In this document: piece after piece, positions 42,836-54,785 of the stretch
How positions within the stretch are numbered: position 1 is the first letter of the stretch
Layout: each line of letters opens with the position of its first letter
Assembly: GCA_038380435.1 (NCBI GenBank)
Contig: JAWZYU010000025.1
Coordinates: 30,976,707 to 31,040,706, forward strand
Source of the DNA: Ryuthela nishihirai
Lineage: Eukaryota; Arthropoda; Arachnida; Araneae; Heptathelidae
DNA length: 64,000 nucleotides
Direction of reading: 5' to 3'
Position numbers and translations under genes: made by a program
The notes under the pieces: generated by a model
Databases searched by the model: none
Seen by the model: the letters and a program-made list of their open reading frames with translations, nothing else
Told to the model about the DNA's origin: nothing

Positions 42836-43297
42836 GTTCCGCGTTTACTAAAATAATTATCTTATCTAGAACTGCATGTCAATAGCTTGATGATCTGACT
42901 TCGAAATTTAATGCCTTCAAATGTTAGAGTAGCAAACCTTTCTTCCGAACCAGTGTGGTTAAATAAGGGATCTAAACTGGTAACTGTTGAACCAGTCAAA
43001 GTTAGACACACTGATGTTCCCAAATGTAGAAACAAGAGAGTTAAGCCTCTGTCTGCAGATGATTTTAAATTACAACACACATCCCCACAATTGAAATCTC
43101 TTACTCGTCGCAACTACAGTTAGAGAATACGGAACTGCGTATTGCTAGCTTGTAGATTGTTCCTGGTTCGAATCTAAAATCTTCTTTCGGCCACTCTTTC
43201 AAAAATATTTGTTTGAAGGCATTAAATTTCGAAGTCAGATCATCAAGCTATTGACATGCAGTTCTAGGTAAGATAATTATTTTAGTAAACGCGGAAC
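42836..43297. mobile_element. fold-back element with 86-bp inverted repeats
   Basis: Arms 42836-42921 and 43212-43297 differ at about one position. The 290-bp centre carries a 70-residue open frame (42911-43123) with 'VRVANLSSEPVWLNKGS', like the protease/RT linker of Ty3/gypsy polyproteins. No clear target duplication. Confidence 0.8.
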
Positions 43298-43298
43298 A

Positions 43299-43336
43299 GT
43301 GTAAAGGGTGTGTGTGTTTGTGCGTGCAAGTTATCC
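43299..43336 (+). repeat. 38-bp direct repeat, right copy
   Basis: Second copy of 42743-42780. Confidence 0.85.
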
Positions 43337-43344
43337 GCGTAGGG

Positions 43345-43730
43345 GGGTTGTGTTCAAGTGATCAAAGGAGTGCGCGCGCGTTTGTGTTCAAGTGATCAGA
43401 GGAGTGTGCGCGCGCATTTGTGTTCAAGTGATCAAAGGAGTGCGCGCGAGTTTGCGTTCAAGTGATCAAAGGAGTGCGCGCGAGTTTGCGTTCAAGTGAT
43501 CAAAGGAGTGTGCGCGCGTTTGTGTTCAAGCGATCAAAGGAGTGTGCGCGCGTTTGTGTTCAAGTGATCAAAGGAGTGTGCGCGCGTTTGTGTTCAAGTG
43601 ATCAAAGGAGTATGTGCGCGTTTGTGTTCAAGTGATCAAAGGAGTGTGTGCGTTTGTGTTCAAGTGATCTGAAAAAAGGGGCGTGTTTGTGTGTGCAAGT
43701 AATCCGAGTAAAGGGAATAGTGCAAGTGAC
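43345..43730. repeat. 34-36 bp GT/GC-rich minisatellite
   Basis: About ten copies of 'gtgttcaagtgatcaaagga' plus an alternating purine-pyrimidine tail (gtgcgcgcg). The first two start at 43350 and 43384. Confidence 0.92.
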
Positions 43731-44325
43731 CCGAATAAAGGCAATTGAGTATATCTTTAAATAGCAACAATGAAAATAAACTAAGCAATAATAATACCTC
43801 TGAGGAAAACGGAATTCCCGTTTTCAGAGAGAATGAATTTTTTCACATTCCAGCATTTTCAACCGTCTAACAGAGGAAATTAAAAATAATGGAATAATAT
43901 TGCTTTTACTTTTTCCCTTATAAATATTTGAAAATCATCTCTCGTTTTTCTTCGATATAGAGTTCCCAGTCATCAAAACAGAGCTTCAGCAGCAATGTGG
44001 AAGATAACATTCGTGTGTGATGAAGCCTGTGCATGCTGCACATTCCAGCAGGTGAGATCTCCACGCCAACAGACAGAGGAGCCATCTTTAAGTCTAAAGT
44101 TCTGAGAAAACTTCTCCAAAGCTTATATAGGAAGTTATTCAAATGTTATTGCGGAATATCGTTCCTATTTTCTTTGGTTATCTAGCAAAGGATACTATGA
44201 TGAGTGACTATCACATCATAAAACTAGGTTACCAAAGTTAAGAACAAACGACGACAGAAATTCGTCTAGAAGTTGAAATAAAACATTTTTCTCCATATAT
44301 ATATAATAATTAATACCCCCTCAAG
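43731..44325. other. unassigned spacer
   Basis: No recognised gene or repeat; a 74-residue minus frame (43918-44142) has no family resemblance. Confidence 0.4.
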
Positions 44326-44503
44326 CAGCTGCTTGACCACAGAGGTCTGATAGGAGCCTGTCAGTTTATATGCCATAGTAGAAGATCTGTGAAGATGGCA
44401 AGACCTCAGCAGAAAAACGACACACACATCCATGCCATAATCCGGAGCTCGAACCCAGGTCCCTTAGATCAGTAGCCAAGCGCGCTAACCACTCGGCCAT
44501 TCC
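44326..44503 (-). mobile_element. SINE2, complete, uninterrupted
   Basis: From 'accccctcaagcagctgcttg' to the tRNA-like head at 'aaccactcggcc'. It shows the Polinton target site in empty form ('cacacacatccatgcc'). Confidence 0.92.
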
Positions 44504-45036
44504 TGTATAAAGGTAAAGTAAAAATTAATTTAAATGTGCCTTTCATTAACATATTGTCCTGTCAGTGGAGAATTGTCCTAAATGTAATTTTTCAAGTCAA
44601 TTTTAACTGCTGGCACTAAAATAAGAATTTCTGCCGTTATTTAGGCACATAACTCAGATTCTTCAGAATTCTTCTTTGGGTCAGTCTCTACCAACATTTC
44701 CTAATTTAGAAACTCAAATAAGAAATTTTCATTTATTTCTTAAAGTAAAAATGGTGAGTTTTCCAACTACCATAGGCAGAAGGTGGGGGGGATTCGAAGA
44801 AAAAAAAAAGCCCGATGTTTCCATCACAAGGCAGACCCAACTTATATATAAACATGGGAATAAATTTATATAATATTTTTCCTGCATTAATGCACATCAA
44901 AAAAATAGCATTCAACGAAATTAATAATACTGCATTCAGTGGTGAAAGATGTGCTTTTTCTTGAAAATATTTTAGTGTTGTAGTTTTTCCTAATTTAGAA
45001 TATAAAAAGTACACTGTTCAGTTCAGTTCACTGTTC
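44504..45036. other. unassigned spacer
   Basis: Nothing recognised; a short A-run and G-run near 44785-44810. Confidence 0.4.
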
Positions 45037-46625
45037 AGTTTTATTATAATAATAAGGTTACAAACAACATATATTTGTAATACTCTTATTAACCCAAGAG
45101 CATCTAAGCTCAGGTAGGTTAATTTACAAATTATTTAAATACATAATTTTGGCAACACTGACACTCAACTTTACATAAAGAAAAAAAAATATATATATAT
45201 ACAAAAACAACACAGAATTTATAAAAACGAATTAATTTTTTTTTTACTTTAACACTGAAAACAGGCTGTCAGCATTTGTAATGGTCATTAGATAATTAGC
45301 AGTGAGAGATCTGAAATGCATAAAATTAGTTTCATTTCGAATTATAATCGGTAAAGAATTAAAAATTTTAGGGGCCAAATAATCAAAATGTTTGTGCATA
45401 ATTTCTTTATTTGCAAGTGGTAACGGAAACCTTTTCCCATTATCTCGCATAGAATAATTTGCATAATGCAGCACTGCATTATTGTTTTTAAAGAAGTAAT
45501 TTAATGTTCTGTAAACAAATAAGTGTCTCAGTGGAAATACACCAGAAATGATATACTTACAAAAGATGGTAACAGTTTTATATTTATGTGGTAAAATTTG
45601 AAATATAAATTTATTTTGCATTGAGATTAGACTCCTTAATGATGAAATGTATGTTCCTCCCCAACTTGTAATACCATACTATATAGCAGACTGGACCCAG
45701 GATTTGTATAACATTATTAACATTTTATTACTGAGGATTTTTTTTAAATAATAAAATTTATATAACATCTGTCTGTTTGTAAGTTTTCCAATATGCATTT
45801 TCCAACTTAGGGAGCTATCAATATAAACGCCTAGGTATAGTAGACTTTGAACCTGATCGATTTCTTCACAGCAACAAGCTGAGTAATTATTGCATGAAAA
45901 TGTATGCAATTTTAATTTAATCAAATTTGGATTGTATGATTTCTTTTTTAGGTTAAATAGAATATACTTAGTCTTTTTCGTATTTAAATGTAATCCATTT
46001 AAATCCAACCATTTCATCACACATTTTAGATCAGTGTTCATGTTATATAGGAGATTTTCCAGAGAATCAGCACATAAAGTTAATGATGTGTCATCTGCAA
46101 AAGTGTTAATATAGTTATTTATTTTTAATTTACATAGATCATTTATGAATATCAGAAACAAGGTTGGTCCCAGGACTGAACCTTGTGGTACGCCACATGA
46201 AATATGTTTTGGGTTACTAAGTGTATTAAAAAGCCTAACACATGGCGTTCTGTGCTGTAAGTAGTCTTTAAACCATTTTAATACAACACCACGAATGCCA
46301 ATATTTTCTAGTTTGCTAATTAAAATTTCGTGACCAACGGTGTCAAAAGCTTTCTCCAAGTCCATAAATACGGATAGAGTAAATTGATTATTGTCTATGG
46401 AATGAAACACCTTTGACTTATAATTCAACAATGCAGTTTCTGTACCTCTACCCTTCCTAAACCCAAATTGGTTTTCAGAGAGAAAACTAAAACTATCTAA
46501 AAAATTTATCAGTCTATTATTAACTAGTTTTTCTAATATTTTTGAAAATATTGGGAGAAGAGATATCGGTCGATAATTCTTAAAATCATTTTTATTTCCC
46601 TTTTTCTAAACTGGAATTAAATAGC
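45037..46625 (-). pseudogene. CR1/Jockey-type LINE relic (RT region and 3' end)
   Basis: On the minus strand: 'NQFGFRKGRGTETALLNYKS' (about 46475-46420), then the open RT part 45679-46431 with 'FMDLEKAFDTVGHEIL', 'GVPQGSVLGPTLF' and 'FADDTSL'. After a break comes a 125-residue C-terminal part (45244-45621). The 3' end has AT-rich simple repeats to 45037. The 5' half, including any endonuclease, is missing. Inactive. Confidence 0.88.
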
Positions 46626-46665
46626 TTTCTTCATTAAATCTGGAAAAGTGCCACACTAGAAATTC

Positions 46666-47049
46666 GGGGGAGGGTGTGGTTCAGTCGGTAGCGCGCCAGG
46701 ATCGTAATCTGTAGTTCCCAGGTTCGAATTCCAACTGGGTCAGCGTTGAGATTTATCTCCGCAAAATTCCCCGCCCTGCCCACGGTCAGTAGGGGACACC
46801 GATGGGCTTGGATAAGGCCGCCGTCCGTCGGATGGGACGTTAACCCGTGGCCCCGTGTGCGGGAGAGGCATACCCAGTGCACGTTAAAGAACACGCTGGA
46901 TGGCCTTGACGGGAGGCTACCATCTGTCTCCCAACAGCTGTTCAGTGGGTCCCCTCTCCCAACCTTCTCTGAGCCTTCGGGGTCCATGTGACCTGGCCAT
47001 TTAGCCCATGGTGTGCAAAAAAGTGCTGCTCAGAGGTAAAACAACCCAG
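46666..47049 (+). mobile_element. SINE1, full length with 10-bp target duplication
   Basis: Bracketed by ctagaaattc (46656-46665, 47050-47059). It landed at the edge of the LINE relic. Confidence 0.95.
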
Positions 47050-47079
47050 CTAGAAATTCTCTCACTAACCAGAAAATTG

Positions 47080-47128
47080 TGGATTTTTTTAGTTCTGCCC
47101 GTGTGGATTTTTTTAGTTCTGCCCGTGT
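47080..47128. repeat. 23-bp tandem duplication
   Basis: 'gtggatttttttagttctgc' plus 'ccg' occurs twice in a row, with a partial third. Confidence 0.8.
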
Positions 47129-47298
47129 GGATACTAATGCAAATGATTGTTGTCAATGGAATTTTCACGATCTTCACATTCCATCGCCAAAAAATTCGAA
47201 TTATAAATCGATCGTCTGCAATATTCGTTTGAATTTTTACATTTTTCAACTATTCCCACCGTCAGAGGGCGCCGTTAAAACAAGCGAGAGTTTGGAAC

Positions 47299-47676
47299 TT
47301 GTTGGGTTGTTTTACCTCTGACCGGCACTTTTTTGCACACCATGGGCTAAATGGCCAGGTCACATTGACCCCGAAGGTTCAGAGAAGGTTGGGGGAGGGG
47401 ACCCACTTAACGGATGTTGGCAGACAGATGGTAGCCTCCCGTCAAGGCCATCCAGTGTGTTCTTTAACGTGCACAGAGCTCTCCAGCACACGGGGACACG
47501 GCTTAACGTCCCATCCGACGGACGGCGGCCTTTCCAAGCCCATCAGTGTCCCCTACTGACCGTGGGCAGGGCGAGGAATTTTGCGGAGATAAATTTCAAC
47601 GCTGACCCAGCTGGGACTCGAACCTGGGAACTACAGATTACGAGCCTGGCGCGCTACCGACTGAGCCACCCCCATA
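47299..47676 (-). mobile_element. SINE1, full length with 13-bp target duplication
   Basis: Bracketed by gagagtttggaac (47286-47298, 47677-47689). Together with 46666-47049 it forms a spaced inverted pair. Confidence 0.95.
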
Positions 47677-47689
47677 GAGAGTTTGGAAC

Positions 47690-48630
47690 CCGAGCGTCTT
47701 AAGATTTCATCAATACTTATCCAAGCTAAGAAGAATTTTTAATTTATTTCTATAAAGAAAAAAAAAATGACTGTTTACAGATGGACAGGCAGGCAGAAGA
47801 CAAAGTAAAAACAATAGCTTAAAAAAAAAGCTAAAAACTCGAGGGAAAATATAAATCTTCATTTGACCAAACACATTATTATAAAGATCTTCCGCCGCCT
47901 TTCATAAATCTCTCCAAACGCTATCTCTTTATTCCCCACTCATAAATCAGAGCAGCGCAAAAAATCTTTTAAGCATCGCAACAATCTTCCCAACTGTGAT
48001 TTTTTTATTCTCTCCATAAGACTTTTTTTAATCTTTGGAACTATTTTAATGCTCATCGCGTCCACGCTTAACGGTTCTCCAAGCGTTGGCTTAAAGTCAC
48101 GTGGACCGTTGACCTGGTAACCCTTCAGATTCGGTGACGTCGATCGACACATCACAACGTGTCTGGCTACGTCACACCGCAGCACGTTCGCCAGCGCAAA
48201 TGGTGATTGGCTAAAGGCAAAGAAAGCATCCGCGCAGGAGCAGCAAAGCGTAAGGCAGCGTCCGAAATAGCTGCCTCGTGTGCAAGTTGCTCTCGCGCAG
48301 AATTCCAGTTCGCTGACCTTCAACGCCAAATCTCACACTTCCTACACGTTTCCCGAACTTAAATTAACTGAGCGCTTATTTGTGAATGTCCTGAGGGAGC
48401 ACGAGGGACTTAAAATAACTCCCAAGAGATCAAAGAACTCGTTGCTTTTCAGGAAGTTTCGTTAGCTGTCCAGTTGGGTTGCTTCCTCGTATTGTTCTTT
48501 CCTTTTAAATCATCTGGGAAATGGAAACATCACCACAATATGTCACAGGAGAGCCTAATCCGAAGATCTAAATTAAACTTTCTGTGAAAAAATGAGGCTG
48601 AAGACATAATCTAAATCTCGATATTCGTTC
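47690..48630. other. unassigned segment with a GC-richer, promoter-like core
   Basis: The stretch 48050-48320 is GC-richer, with a CCAAT-type 'gattggct' near 48203. It could be a host promoter or first exon, but no TATA box, coding sequence or splice signal supports it strongly. Confidence 0.3.
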
Positions 48631-49460
48631 AGGTGAGTTACCTCTCAGAGGCGTATTATTTTGGCACACACAATGGGTTAAATAGCTAGGTCACAAGGAC
48701 CCCAAATGGGTTAAATGGTCAGGTCACAAGGACCTCAATGAGTTAAACGGCTAGGTCACAAGGACCCCAAACGGGTTTAATGGCCAGGTCACAATGATCC
48801 CAATGGGTTAAATGGCTAGGCCACAAGGACCACAAATGGATTAAATGGTCAGATCACAAGGACCCTAATTGGGTTAAATAGCCAGGTCACAAAGATGGGG
48901 GTTGTTTTACCTCTGAGCGGCACTTTTTTGCACACCATGGGCTAAATGGCCAGGTCACATGGACCCCGAAGGCTCAGAGAAGGTTGGGAGAGGGGACCCA
49001 CTGGAACAGATGTTGGGAGACAGATGGTAGCCTCCCGTCAAGGCCATCCAGCGTGTTCTTTAACGTGCACAGTGCCTCCCGTCAAGGCCATCCAGCGTGT
49101 TCTTTAACGTGCACAGTGCCTCCCGTCAAGGCCATCCAGCGTGTTCTTTAACGTGCACAGTGCCTCCCGTCAAGGCCATCCAGCGTGTTCTTTAACGTGC
49201 ACAGGGTATGGCTCTCCCACACACGTGGCCACGGCTTAACGTCCCATCCGACGGACGGCGGTCTTTCCAAGCCCATCGGTGTCCCCTACTGACCGTGGGC
49301 AGGGCGGGGAATTTTGCGGAGATAAATCTCAACGCTGACCCAGCTGGGACTCGAACCTGGGAACTACAGATTACGAGCCTGGCGCGCTACCGACTGAGCC
49401 ACCCCCGCCCCAGGTCACAAAGAGCCCAGTGAGTTAAATGGCCAGGTCGCAAGGACCCCG
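48631..49460 (-). repeat. tandem array derived from the SINE1 3' region, split by a SINE1
   Basis: About seven copies (48670-48895 and 49411-49460) of a 30-38 bp unit 'gggttaaatggccaggtcac' plus 'aaggacccc', a segment found near the 3' end of SINE1. The start at 48631-48669 still looks like a SINE1 tail, so the array probably grew from one old SINE1. Confidence 0.85.
48896..49410 (-). mobile_element. SINE1 with internal 44-bp repeat expansion
   Basis: A full-length SINE1 inserted into the tandem array, flanked by caggtcacaaaga (48883-48895, 49411-49423). A 44-bp segment 'gcctcccgtcaaggccatcc' plus 24 bp occurs four times (about 49029-49204) instead of once. Confidence 0.93.
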
Positions 49461-49727
49461 AAGTATGACGATACATCACACAACAATCGATAGGAAATCT
49501 AAGCGATTGTAACTTCCTCATAGAAAGAACTCCTAGTACAGATGAAAAGAGTTCATCAGCAATAGAAACAATCAAAAGTAACAGAGCGAAAGTGACAGGC
49601 GTTGTGAGAATTCCAGTCAAATCCTCATGGATACGTACGAAGTTGAACAACGCGAAGATTTGTAGTTCTTTAGCGGCAGAAGGAACAATACCATACGATA
49701 TTTATAGGTAGAGAGACCTGAGCGGTT
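49461..49727. other. unassigned spacer
   Basis: Nothing recognised. Confidence 0.4.
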
Positions 49728-49738
49728 GCCGATAACTG

Positions 49739-50128
49739 TGGGGCGGGGATGGCTCAGTCTGTAGCGCGCCAGGCTCGTAATCTGTAGTTCCCAGGTTCGA
49801 GTCCCAGCTGGGTCAGCGTTGAGATTTATCTCCGCAAAATTCCACGCCCTGCCCACGGTCAATAGTGGACACCGATGGGCTTGGAAAGACCGCCGTTCGT
49901 CGGATGGGACGTTAAGCCGTAGCTCCGTGTGCGGGATAGCCATACCCTGTGCACGTTAAAGAACACGCTGGATGGCCTTGACGGGAGGCTACCATCTGTC
50001 TCCCAACAGCTGTTCCAGTTGGTCCCCTCCCCCAACCTTCTCTGAGCCTTCGGGGTCCATGTGACCTGGCCATTTAGCCCATGGTGTGCAAAAAAGTGCC
50101 GCTCAGAGGTAAAACAATCCAACCCAAA
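49739..50128 (+). mobile_element. SINE1, full length with 11-bp target duplication
   Basis: Bracketed by gccgataactg (49728-49738, 50129-50139). Confidence 0.95.
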
Positions 50129-50136
50129 GCCGATAA

Positions 50137-50223
50137 CTGCGGTTTTATCCGTGGATATCCGCATCTCAAAGCTCTTGGCGAATAAAAGATTAACCTTTAC
50201 GCTGATAGCGGATAAAACCGCAG
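50137..50223. repeat. 15-bp inverted repeat
   Basis: Arms 50137-50151 (ctgcggttttatccg) and 50209-50223, spacer 57 bp; possibly a small decayed element. Confidence 0.7.
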
Positions 50224-50478
50224 ATAAAAAAATGGATGTTAATGCGGATTAAGTCCCGTATTCGATAAGATATACAGAAACATGAACAAACATTATTGCA
50301 TAATTGATAGCTGACTTGAGAAAAAGTATCAGTCGAATGACGGATACTTAATTCCCGCTTTAGGCATTTAAAAGAACAAAATTGATTCCGAAGAATTTGT
50401 AAAATTAGAATTAAATATATTTGTGTTTAAATTTGGAAAGCATATTTTTACGCACAAAGGAGTGTAAACATGTGACAG

Positions 50479-50850
50479 CTAGGCACCGATGGGCTTGGAA
50501 AGGTCACCGTCCGTCGGATGGGACGTTAAGCCGTGACTCCGTATGCGGGAACATTAAAGAACACGCTGGATGGCCTTGACTGGAGGCTACCGTTTGTCTC
50601 TTACCAACTGTCCCGTGGTCCTCTTCCCCCAATCTCCTCTGAGACCTCAGGGTTTTTGTGATCTGCCATTTAATCTAACCTGTGATGCGTAGTAGAATTA
50701 AAGATTATCAGCATTAAAACTGTACGCAACACTTTTCATCTTTCTCCCAGTGGGTCTCAATGCTTGTAGGGGAAGGGTCAGCCGACTTCCTTCAGTCAGG
50801 AAGTTGCAAAAAAAAAAAAAAATTCGCCTCGGAGGTAAACAGCCCAACAA
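50479..50850 (+). mobile_element. SINE1, 5'-truncated, diverged and interrupted
   Basis: Body from 'caccgatgggcttgg' to about 50690. The 3' tail ('cgcctcggaggtaaacagccc') follows after about 110 bp of other sequence. Confidence 0.75.
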
Positions 50851-50880
50851 AGGCGAAACTACTTTCACTGTTTTGTTGGA

Positions 50881-51259
50881 TTGGATTGTTTTACCTCTGA
50901 GCGGCATTTTTTTGCACACCATGGACTAAATGGCCAGGTCACAAGAACCCCCGAAGGCTCAGAGAAGGTTGGGGACCCACTGGAACAGCTGTTGGGAGAC
51001 AGATTGTAGCCTCCCGTCAAGGCCATCCAGCGTGTTCTTTAACGTGCACAGGGTATGGCTCTTCCGCACACGGAGCCACGGCTTAACGTCCCATCTGAGG
51101 GACGACGGCCTTTCCAAGCCCATCGGTGTCCCCTACTGACCGTGGGCAGGGCGGGGAAATTTTGCGGAGATAAATCTCAACGCTGACCCAGCTGGAACTC
51201 GAACCTGAGAACTACAGATTACGAGCCTGGCGCGCTACCGACTGAGCCACCCGCCCCGG
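50881..51259 (-). mobile_element. SINE1, full length with 10-bp target duplication
   Basis: Bracketed by ttttgttgga (50871-50880, 51260-51269). Confidence 0.94.
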
Positions 51260-51269
51260 TTTTGTTGGA

Positions 51270-51821
51270 GAACAGTTACAGTTTTGAAAGTAAGATGAAA
51301 GAAAGAACAGTAGAAAGATTTTTTGTTGAAACAAATACATATACTAATACATTAGTAAACAAACGTGTTAAAAATAAACGAACCTTAAGCGTAATATTTT
51401 TATACATCTGAGATAACTTTTCTTAATTTGTGCTTAAAATCACTTTTATGATATAAAAATTAAAACAGTTTTAATTATAAATTTTAGGAGCATCTCGTTT
51501 TATAAACACCTGAGGGGCAGAGCATCAGCTCATAATCATACGGTGACAACTTCTATTATAATTTTTAAAAAAATAATCGTTACAGAAGCTCCTAGAAATA
51601 AATCTTTACCAGAAATAAATATTTAATGTCTTTATTCCGAAATCGTGTGTAACAAGTCTCGGGCTCTATATCAATCTTATCGGAAAAAAATTATAGTGGG
51701 CAAGATAAAATGACCTCGGAGGTAGTTTGTTTCACACTCTTGGTGTAATTCATTTTTACACCCACATTTCTTCCCGAAAGAACTTTCAATTCAACAAAAT
51801 TACGGGGAGTATTTAAATTTG
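51270..51821. other. unassigned AT-rich spacer
   Basis: Nothing recognised. Confidence 0.4.
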
Positions 51822-51823
51822 TA

Positions 51824-52003
51824 CAGTCGCTCAAAAAAATATCCGAACACTATGGTTAACTACAGAATTCAGAAAAAATATCTGGCAACGTTCGTCACCC
51901 GAAGATTGACAGATCACTAATTTCCAAAAAAAAAATCGTTGCCAGATATTTTTTCTGAGTTCTGTAATCAACCATAGCGTTCGAATGCTTTTTTGAGCGA
52001 CTG
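51824..52003. mobile_element. Tc1/mariner-type MITE, 180 bp
   Basis: Same family as 37910-38122, flanked by TA (51822-51823, 52004-52005). A SINE1 landed 11 bp from its right end. Confidence 0.9.
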
Positions 52004-52014
52004 TACTACAAAAT

Positions 52015-52408
52015 AGGGGCGGGGGTGGCTCAGTCGGTAGCGCGCCAGGCTCGTAAGCTAGAGTTCCCAGGTTCGAGTCTCAGCTGGGTCAGCGTTGAGA
52101 TTTTCCTCCGCAAAATTCCCCGCCCTGCCCACGGTCAGTAGGGGACACCGATGGGCTTGGAAAGGCCGCCGTCCGTCGGATGGGACGTTAAGCCGTGGCT
52201 CCGTGTGCGGGAGAGCCATACCCTGTGCACGTTAAAGAACACTCTGGATGGCCTTGACGGGAGGCTACCATCTGTCTCCCAACAGCTGTTCCAGTGGGTC
52301 CCCTCCCCCAACCTTCTCTGAGCGTTCGGGGTCCATGTGACCTGGCCATTTAGCCCATGGTGTGCAAAAAAGTGCCGCTCAGAGGTAAAACAATCCAATC
52401 AATCCAAA
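52015..52408 (+). mobile_element. SINE1, full length with 12-bp target duplication
   Basis: Bracketed by gtactacaaaat (52003-52014, 52409-52420). The duplication includes the last base of the MITE, so the SINE is younger than the MITE. Confidence 0.95.
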
Positions 52409-52420
52409 GTACTACAAAAT

Positions 52421-53026
52421 TTTTAACGTCATTTCAAAAATGCCTGTTGTCCTAATTTAAATTCAACCAACCCTATAAAAACAATAACAAAGATATCTAT
52501 CGTCCCTTTTTTACCCATCAACTGCAAGTCCAAATTAACGAGCTGTGTTTCTATTTCAGAGTTTAATTGCAATCCTTTCACGCAGCATCAATAATGGCGA
52601 CTGCTGGTCGGACTACAGATTAAGAATCTGTAAAGTGATATGTCGCGTCGAAAGACTAACAAGGCCGAGAAAAAAACAAATCATAAATCCTGTGATTAAT
52701 GATTGAAGTATTCAACGTTAGTTTTTTATTCTTTAGATGAATCAAAAAGACCTTCTTGGCTCTCAGCATTACGAAAAAAAAAAGACCATTAATCAAAAAC
52801 TAGTCTCAGGGAAAGAAGAGGTTTTTCAGAGAATTAAAATAAGAGATTATAAAGCTGGAGACATTGCGCGAACTGTTATAATTAATTCATCATTCTTTGA
52901 ATAATTTAAAAAGAGTGTGTGTGTGTAAGAAACAACACTGTTTCTGAAAGTTTCCCTTGTAAAAATAAAGTGCTCGCATATTTTCTCTCTTACTAGGAAC
53001 AAAAATGTTGGAGTGTTTGTAAAGTA
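52421..53026. other. unassigned AT-rich spacer
   Basis: Contains a short (gt)n at 52915-52926; nothing else recognised. Confidence 0.4.
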
Positions 53027-53288
53027 CAGGGTGTTTTAAAAGTAGTGTACAACTTCGAGAGGACGTATACGTTTATTAATAAATGGTAGGTGCGAATCGA
53101 ATGCATAAAAATGTAGCCAAACATATCACGTTTTATGAGATGTATCAGAGTTTTCCAAGTCTGTGGGTTGAAAGAGCGGATCCGATATCATGACCACCTT
53201 GATCCACGATTTAACACCACGTGACTTTTTCTTATGAGGATCAGTTAAGGATAAAGTATACTTTCCGCCTTTACCTGAATCTATTGAG
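53027..53288 (+). pseudogene. IS630/Tc1-mariner transposase relic, 3' part
   Basis: Starts with 'cagggtgttttaaaag', typical of ends in this superfamily. Near 53205-53285 it reads as 'LTPRDFFL', a stop, then 'GSVKDKVYFPPLPESI', the well-known C-terminal DDE-domain block of these transposases. Only a remnant remains. Confidence 0.7.
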
Positions 53289-53488
53289 GGGTGGGGGGGT
53301 GGGGGGATGGCTCAATTTGTAGCGTGCCAGACTCGTAATCTGCAGTTCCCCGATTCGAGTCCCAGATAGGCCAGTATTGAGATTTATCTCTGCAAAACTA
53401 CCCGTCCTGCCCTTGGTCAGTAGGGATTACTGATAAGCTTTCGAAAGGCAGCTGTCCATTGGATGGGACAAAAATAGCCATGTGGACA
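53289..53488 (+). mobile_element. SINE1, diverged, 3'-truncated
   Basis: Head with A box 'tggctcaatttg' and B box 'gattcgagtcc', ending at a reverse SINE1. G-rich start (53290-53310). Confidence 0.85.
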
Positions 53489-53871
53489 CGGTTGTTTTAC
53501 CCCTGAGCGGTACTTTTTGCACAAAACGGGCTAAATTGTAAGGTCACAAAGACCTCGAGGGCTCAGAGAAGGTTGGGGGAAAGGGACCCACTGGAACAGC
53601 TGTTGGGAGACAGATGGAAGCCTCCCGTCAAGGCCATCCAGCGTGTTCTTCAACGTGCACAGGGTATGTCTCTCCCGCACACGGGGCCACGGCTTAACGT
53701 CCCATCCGACGGACGGCAGCCTTTCCAATCCCATCGGTGTCCCCTACTGACCGTGGGCAGGGCGAGGAATTTTGTGGAGATAAATCTCAACGCTGACCCA
53801 GCTGGGACTCGAACCTGGGAACTACAGATTACGAGCCTGGCGCGCTACCGCCTGAGCCACCCCCGCTCCAC
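53489..53871 (-). mobile_element. SINE1, full length
   Basis: Reverse copy from 'ggttgttttacccctgagcgg' to 'gagccacccccgctcc'. Confidence 0.92.
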
Positions 53872-53872
53872 T

Positions 53873-53975
53873 ATATCAGGACATCAGCAGAAAAACGACA
53901 CATACATCCATGCCTTTCCCGGGGCTCGAACCCAAGTCCCTTAGATCAGTAGCCAAGCACGCTAACCACATGCTT
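53873..53975 (-). mobile_element. SINE2, partial
   Basis: Tail side missing. Contains 'cagcagaaaaacgacacata', the empty Polinton target site and the tRNA-like head, ending at 'gctaaccacatgc'. Confidence 0.88.
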
Positions 53976-54713
53976 TTAATTTCATTATTATTTTTCACTT
54001 ATTATTTTCATTTTCTTGGAAAAGGCGTTTATTTGGACGCAAATAACGATATCGTGCTTTTTTTTTAATAATAATAATAACTTTATTAAGCCTTAGTATG
54101 ATTATATACATAGATTACCCCGCTAAGCCTAATGGCTTGTCAGCAGGATCCTTTCAATCACACGACAGGTTAATTAAAGAATATGACATGTATAATGGAA
54201 AACAAACACATAATTAAAAACAGGAAATAAAACAATAACAACAACAACAAAAAAAACACGTATTAAAACACAGACATGAAAAATTAAACACATTTATAAA
54301 ATAAACCTATAAAATTTCGGATTAAAGCACATATTGCACAAAACAATCACTTATTGTACAAGTCATCATTTCACACTAAAATTGCACTTGCTTAAAAAAA
54401 TACCAGTACAGGATATGACTTTTTAAACATTACTTTTCTAATATTTACATCTAATAACCATTTCGAAACTTTAGTTTTAATTTCTGAATAAGTGTTCGGG
54501 CATAACAGATCTCTCGGTAGAGAATTAAAAATTTTGGGTATTTGATAAGATATCCGCGCTTTACCATAAATATTTTGAAAAACTGGTTCTACAAAATAAT
54601 TTTCACACTTTCGTCTTGTATTGATCACATGCAAAATTTTCTCCTTGTGTTCATTTTTAAAGTAATTTCTAATGATAGTTCAGTGAGATGTATCAGAGTT
54701 TTCCAAGTCTGTG

Positions 54714-54785
54714 GGTTGTATATATAACAAGTCAACTGGTAAAATGTTCAGATATTTTACCAGTTGACTTGTTATATATACAACC
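54714..54785. repeat. perfect 32-bp inverted repeat inside the LINE
   Basis: Arms 54714-54745 and 54754-54785, 8-nt loop. The sequence duplicates LINE coding sequence present again at about 54927-54960. Confidence 0.95.

Noticed and set aside
44320..44503. A second Polinton end
   Set aside because: Looks like the Polinton flank but is only an uninterrupted SINE2; no AGTAGTATC TIR is present.
48050..48320. Host promoter or CpG-island-like segment
   Set aside because: Only a CCAAT-type motif and modest GC rise; not enough to call a promoter.
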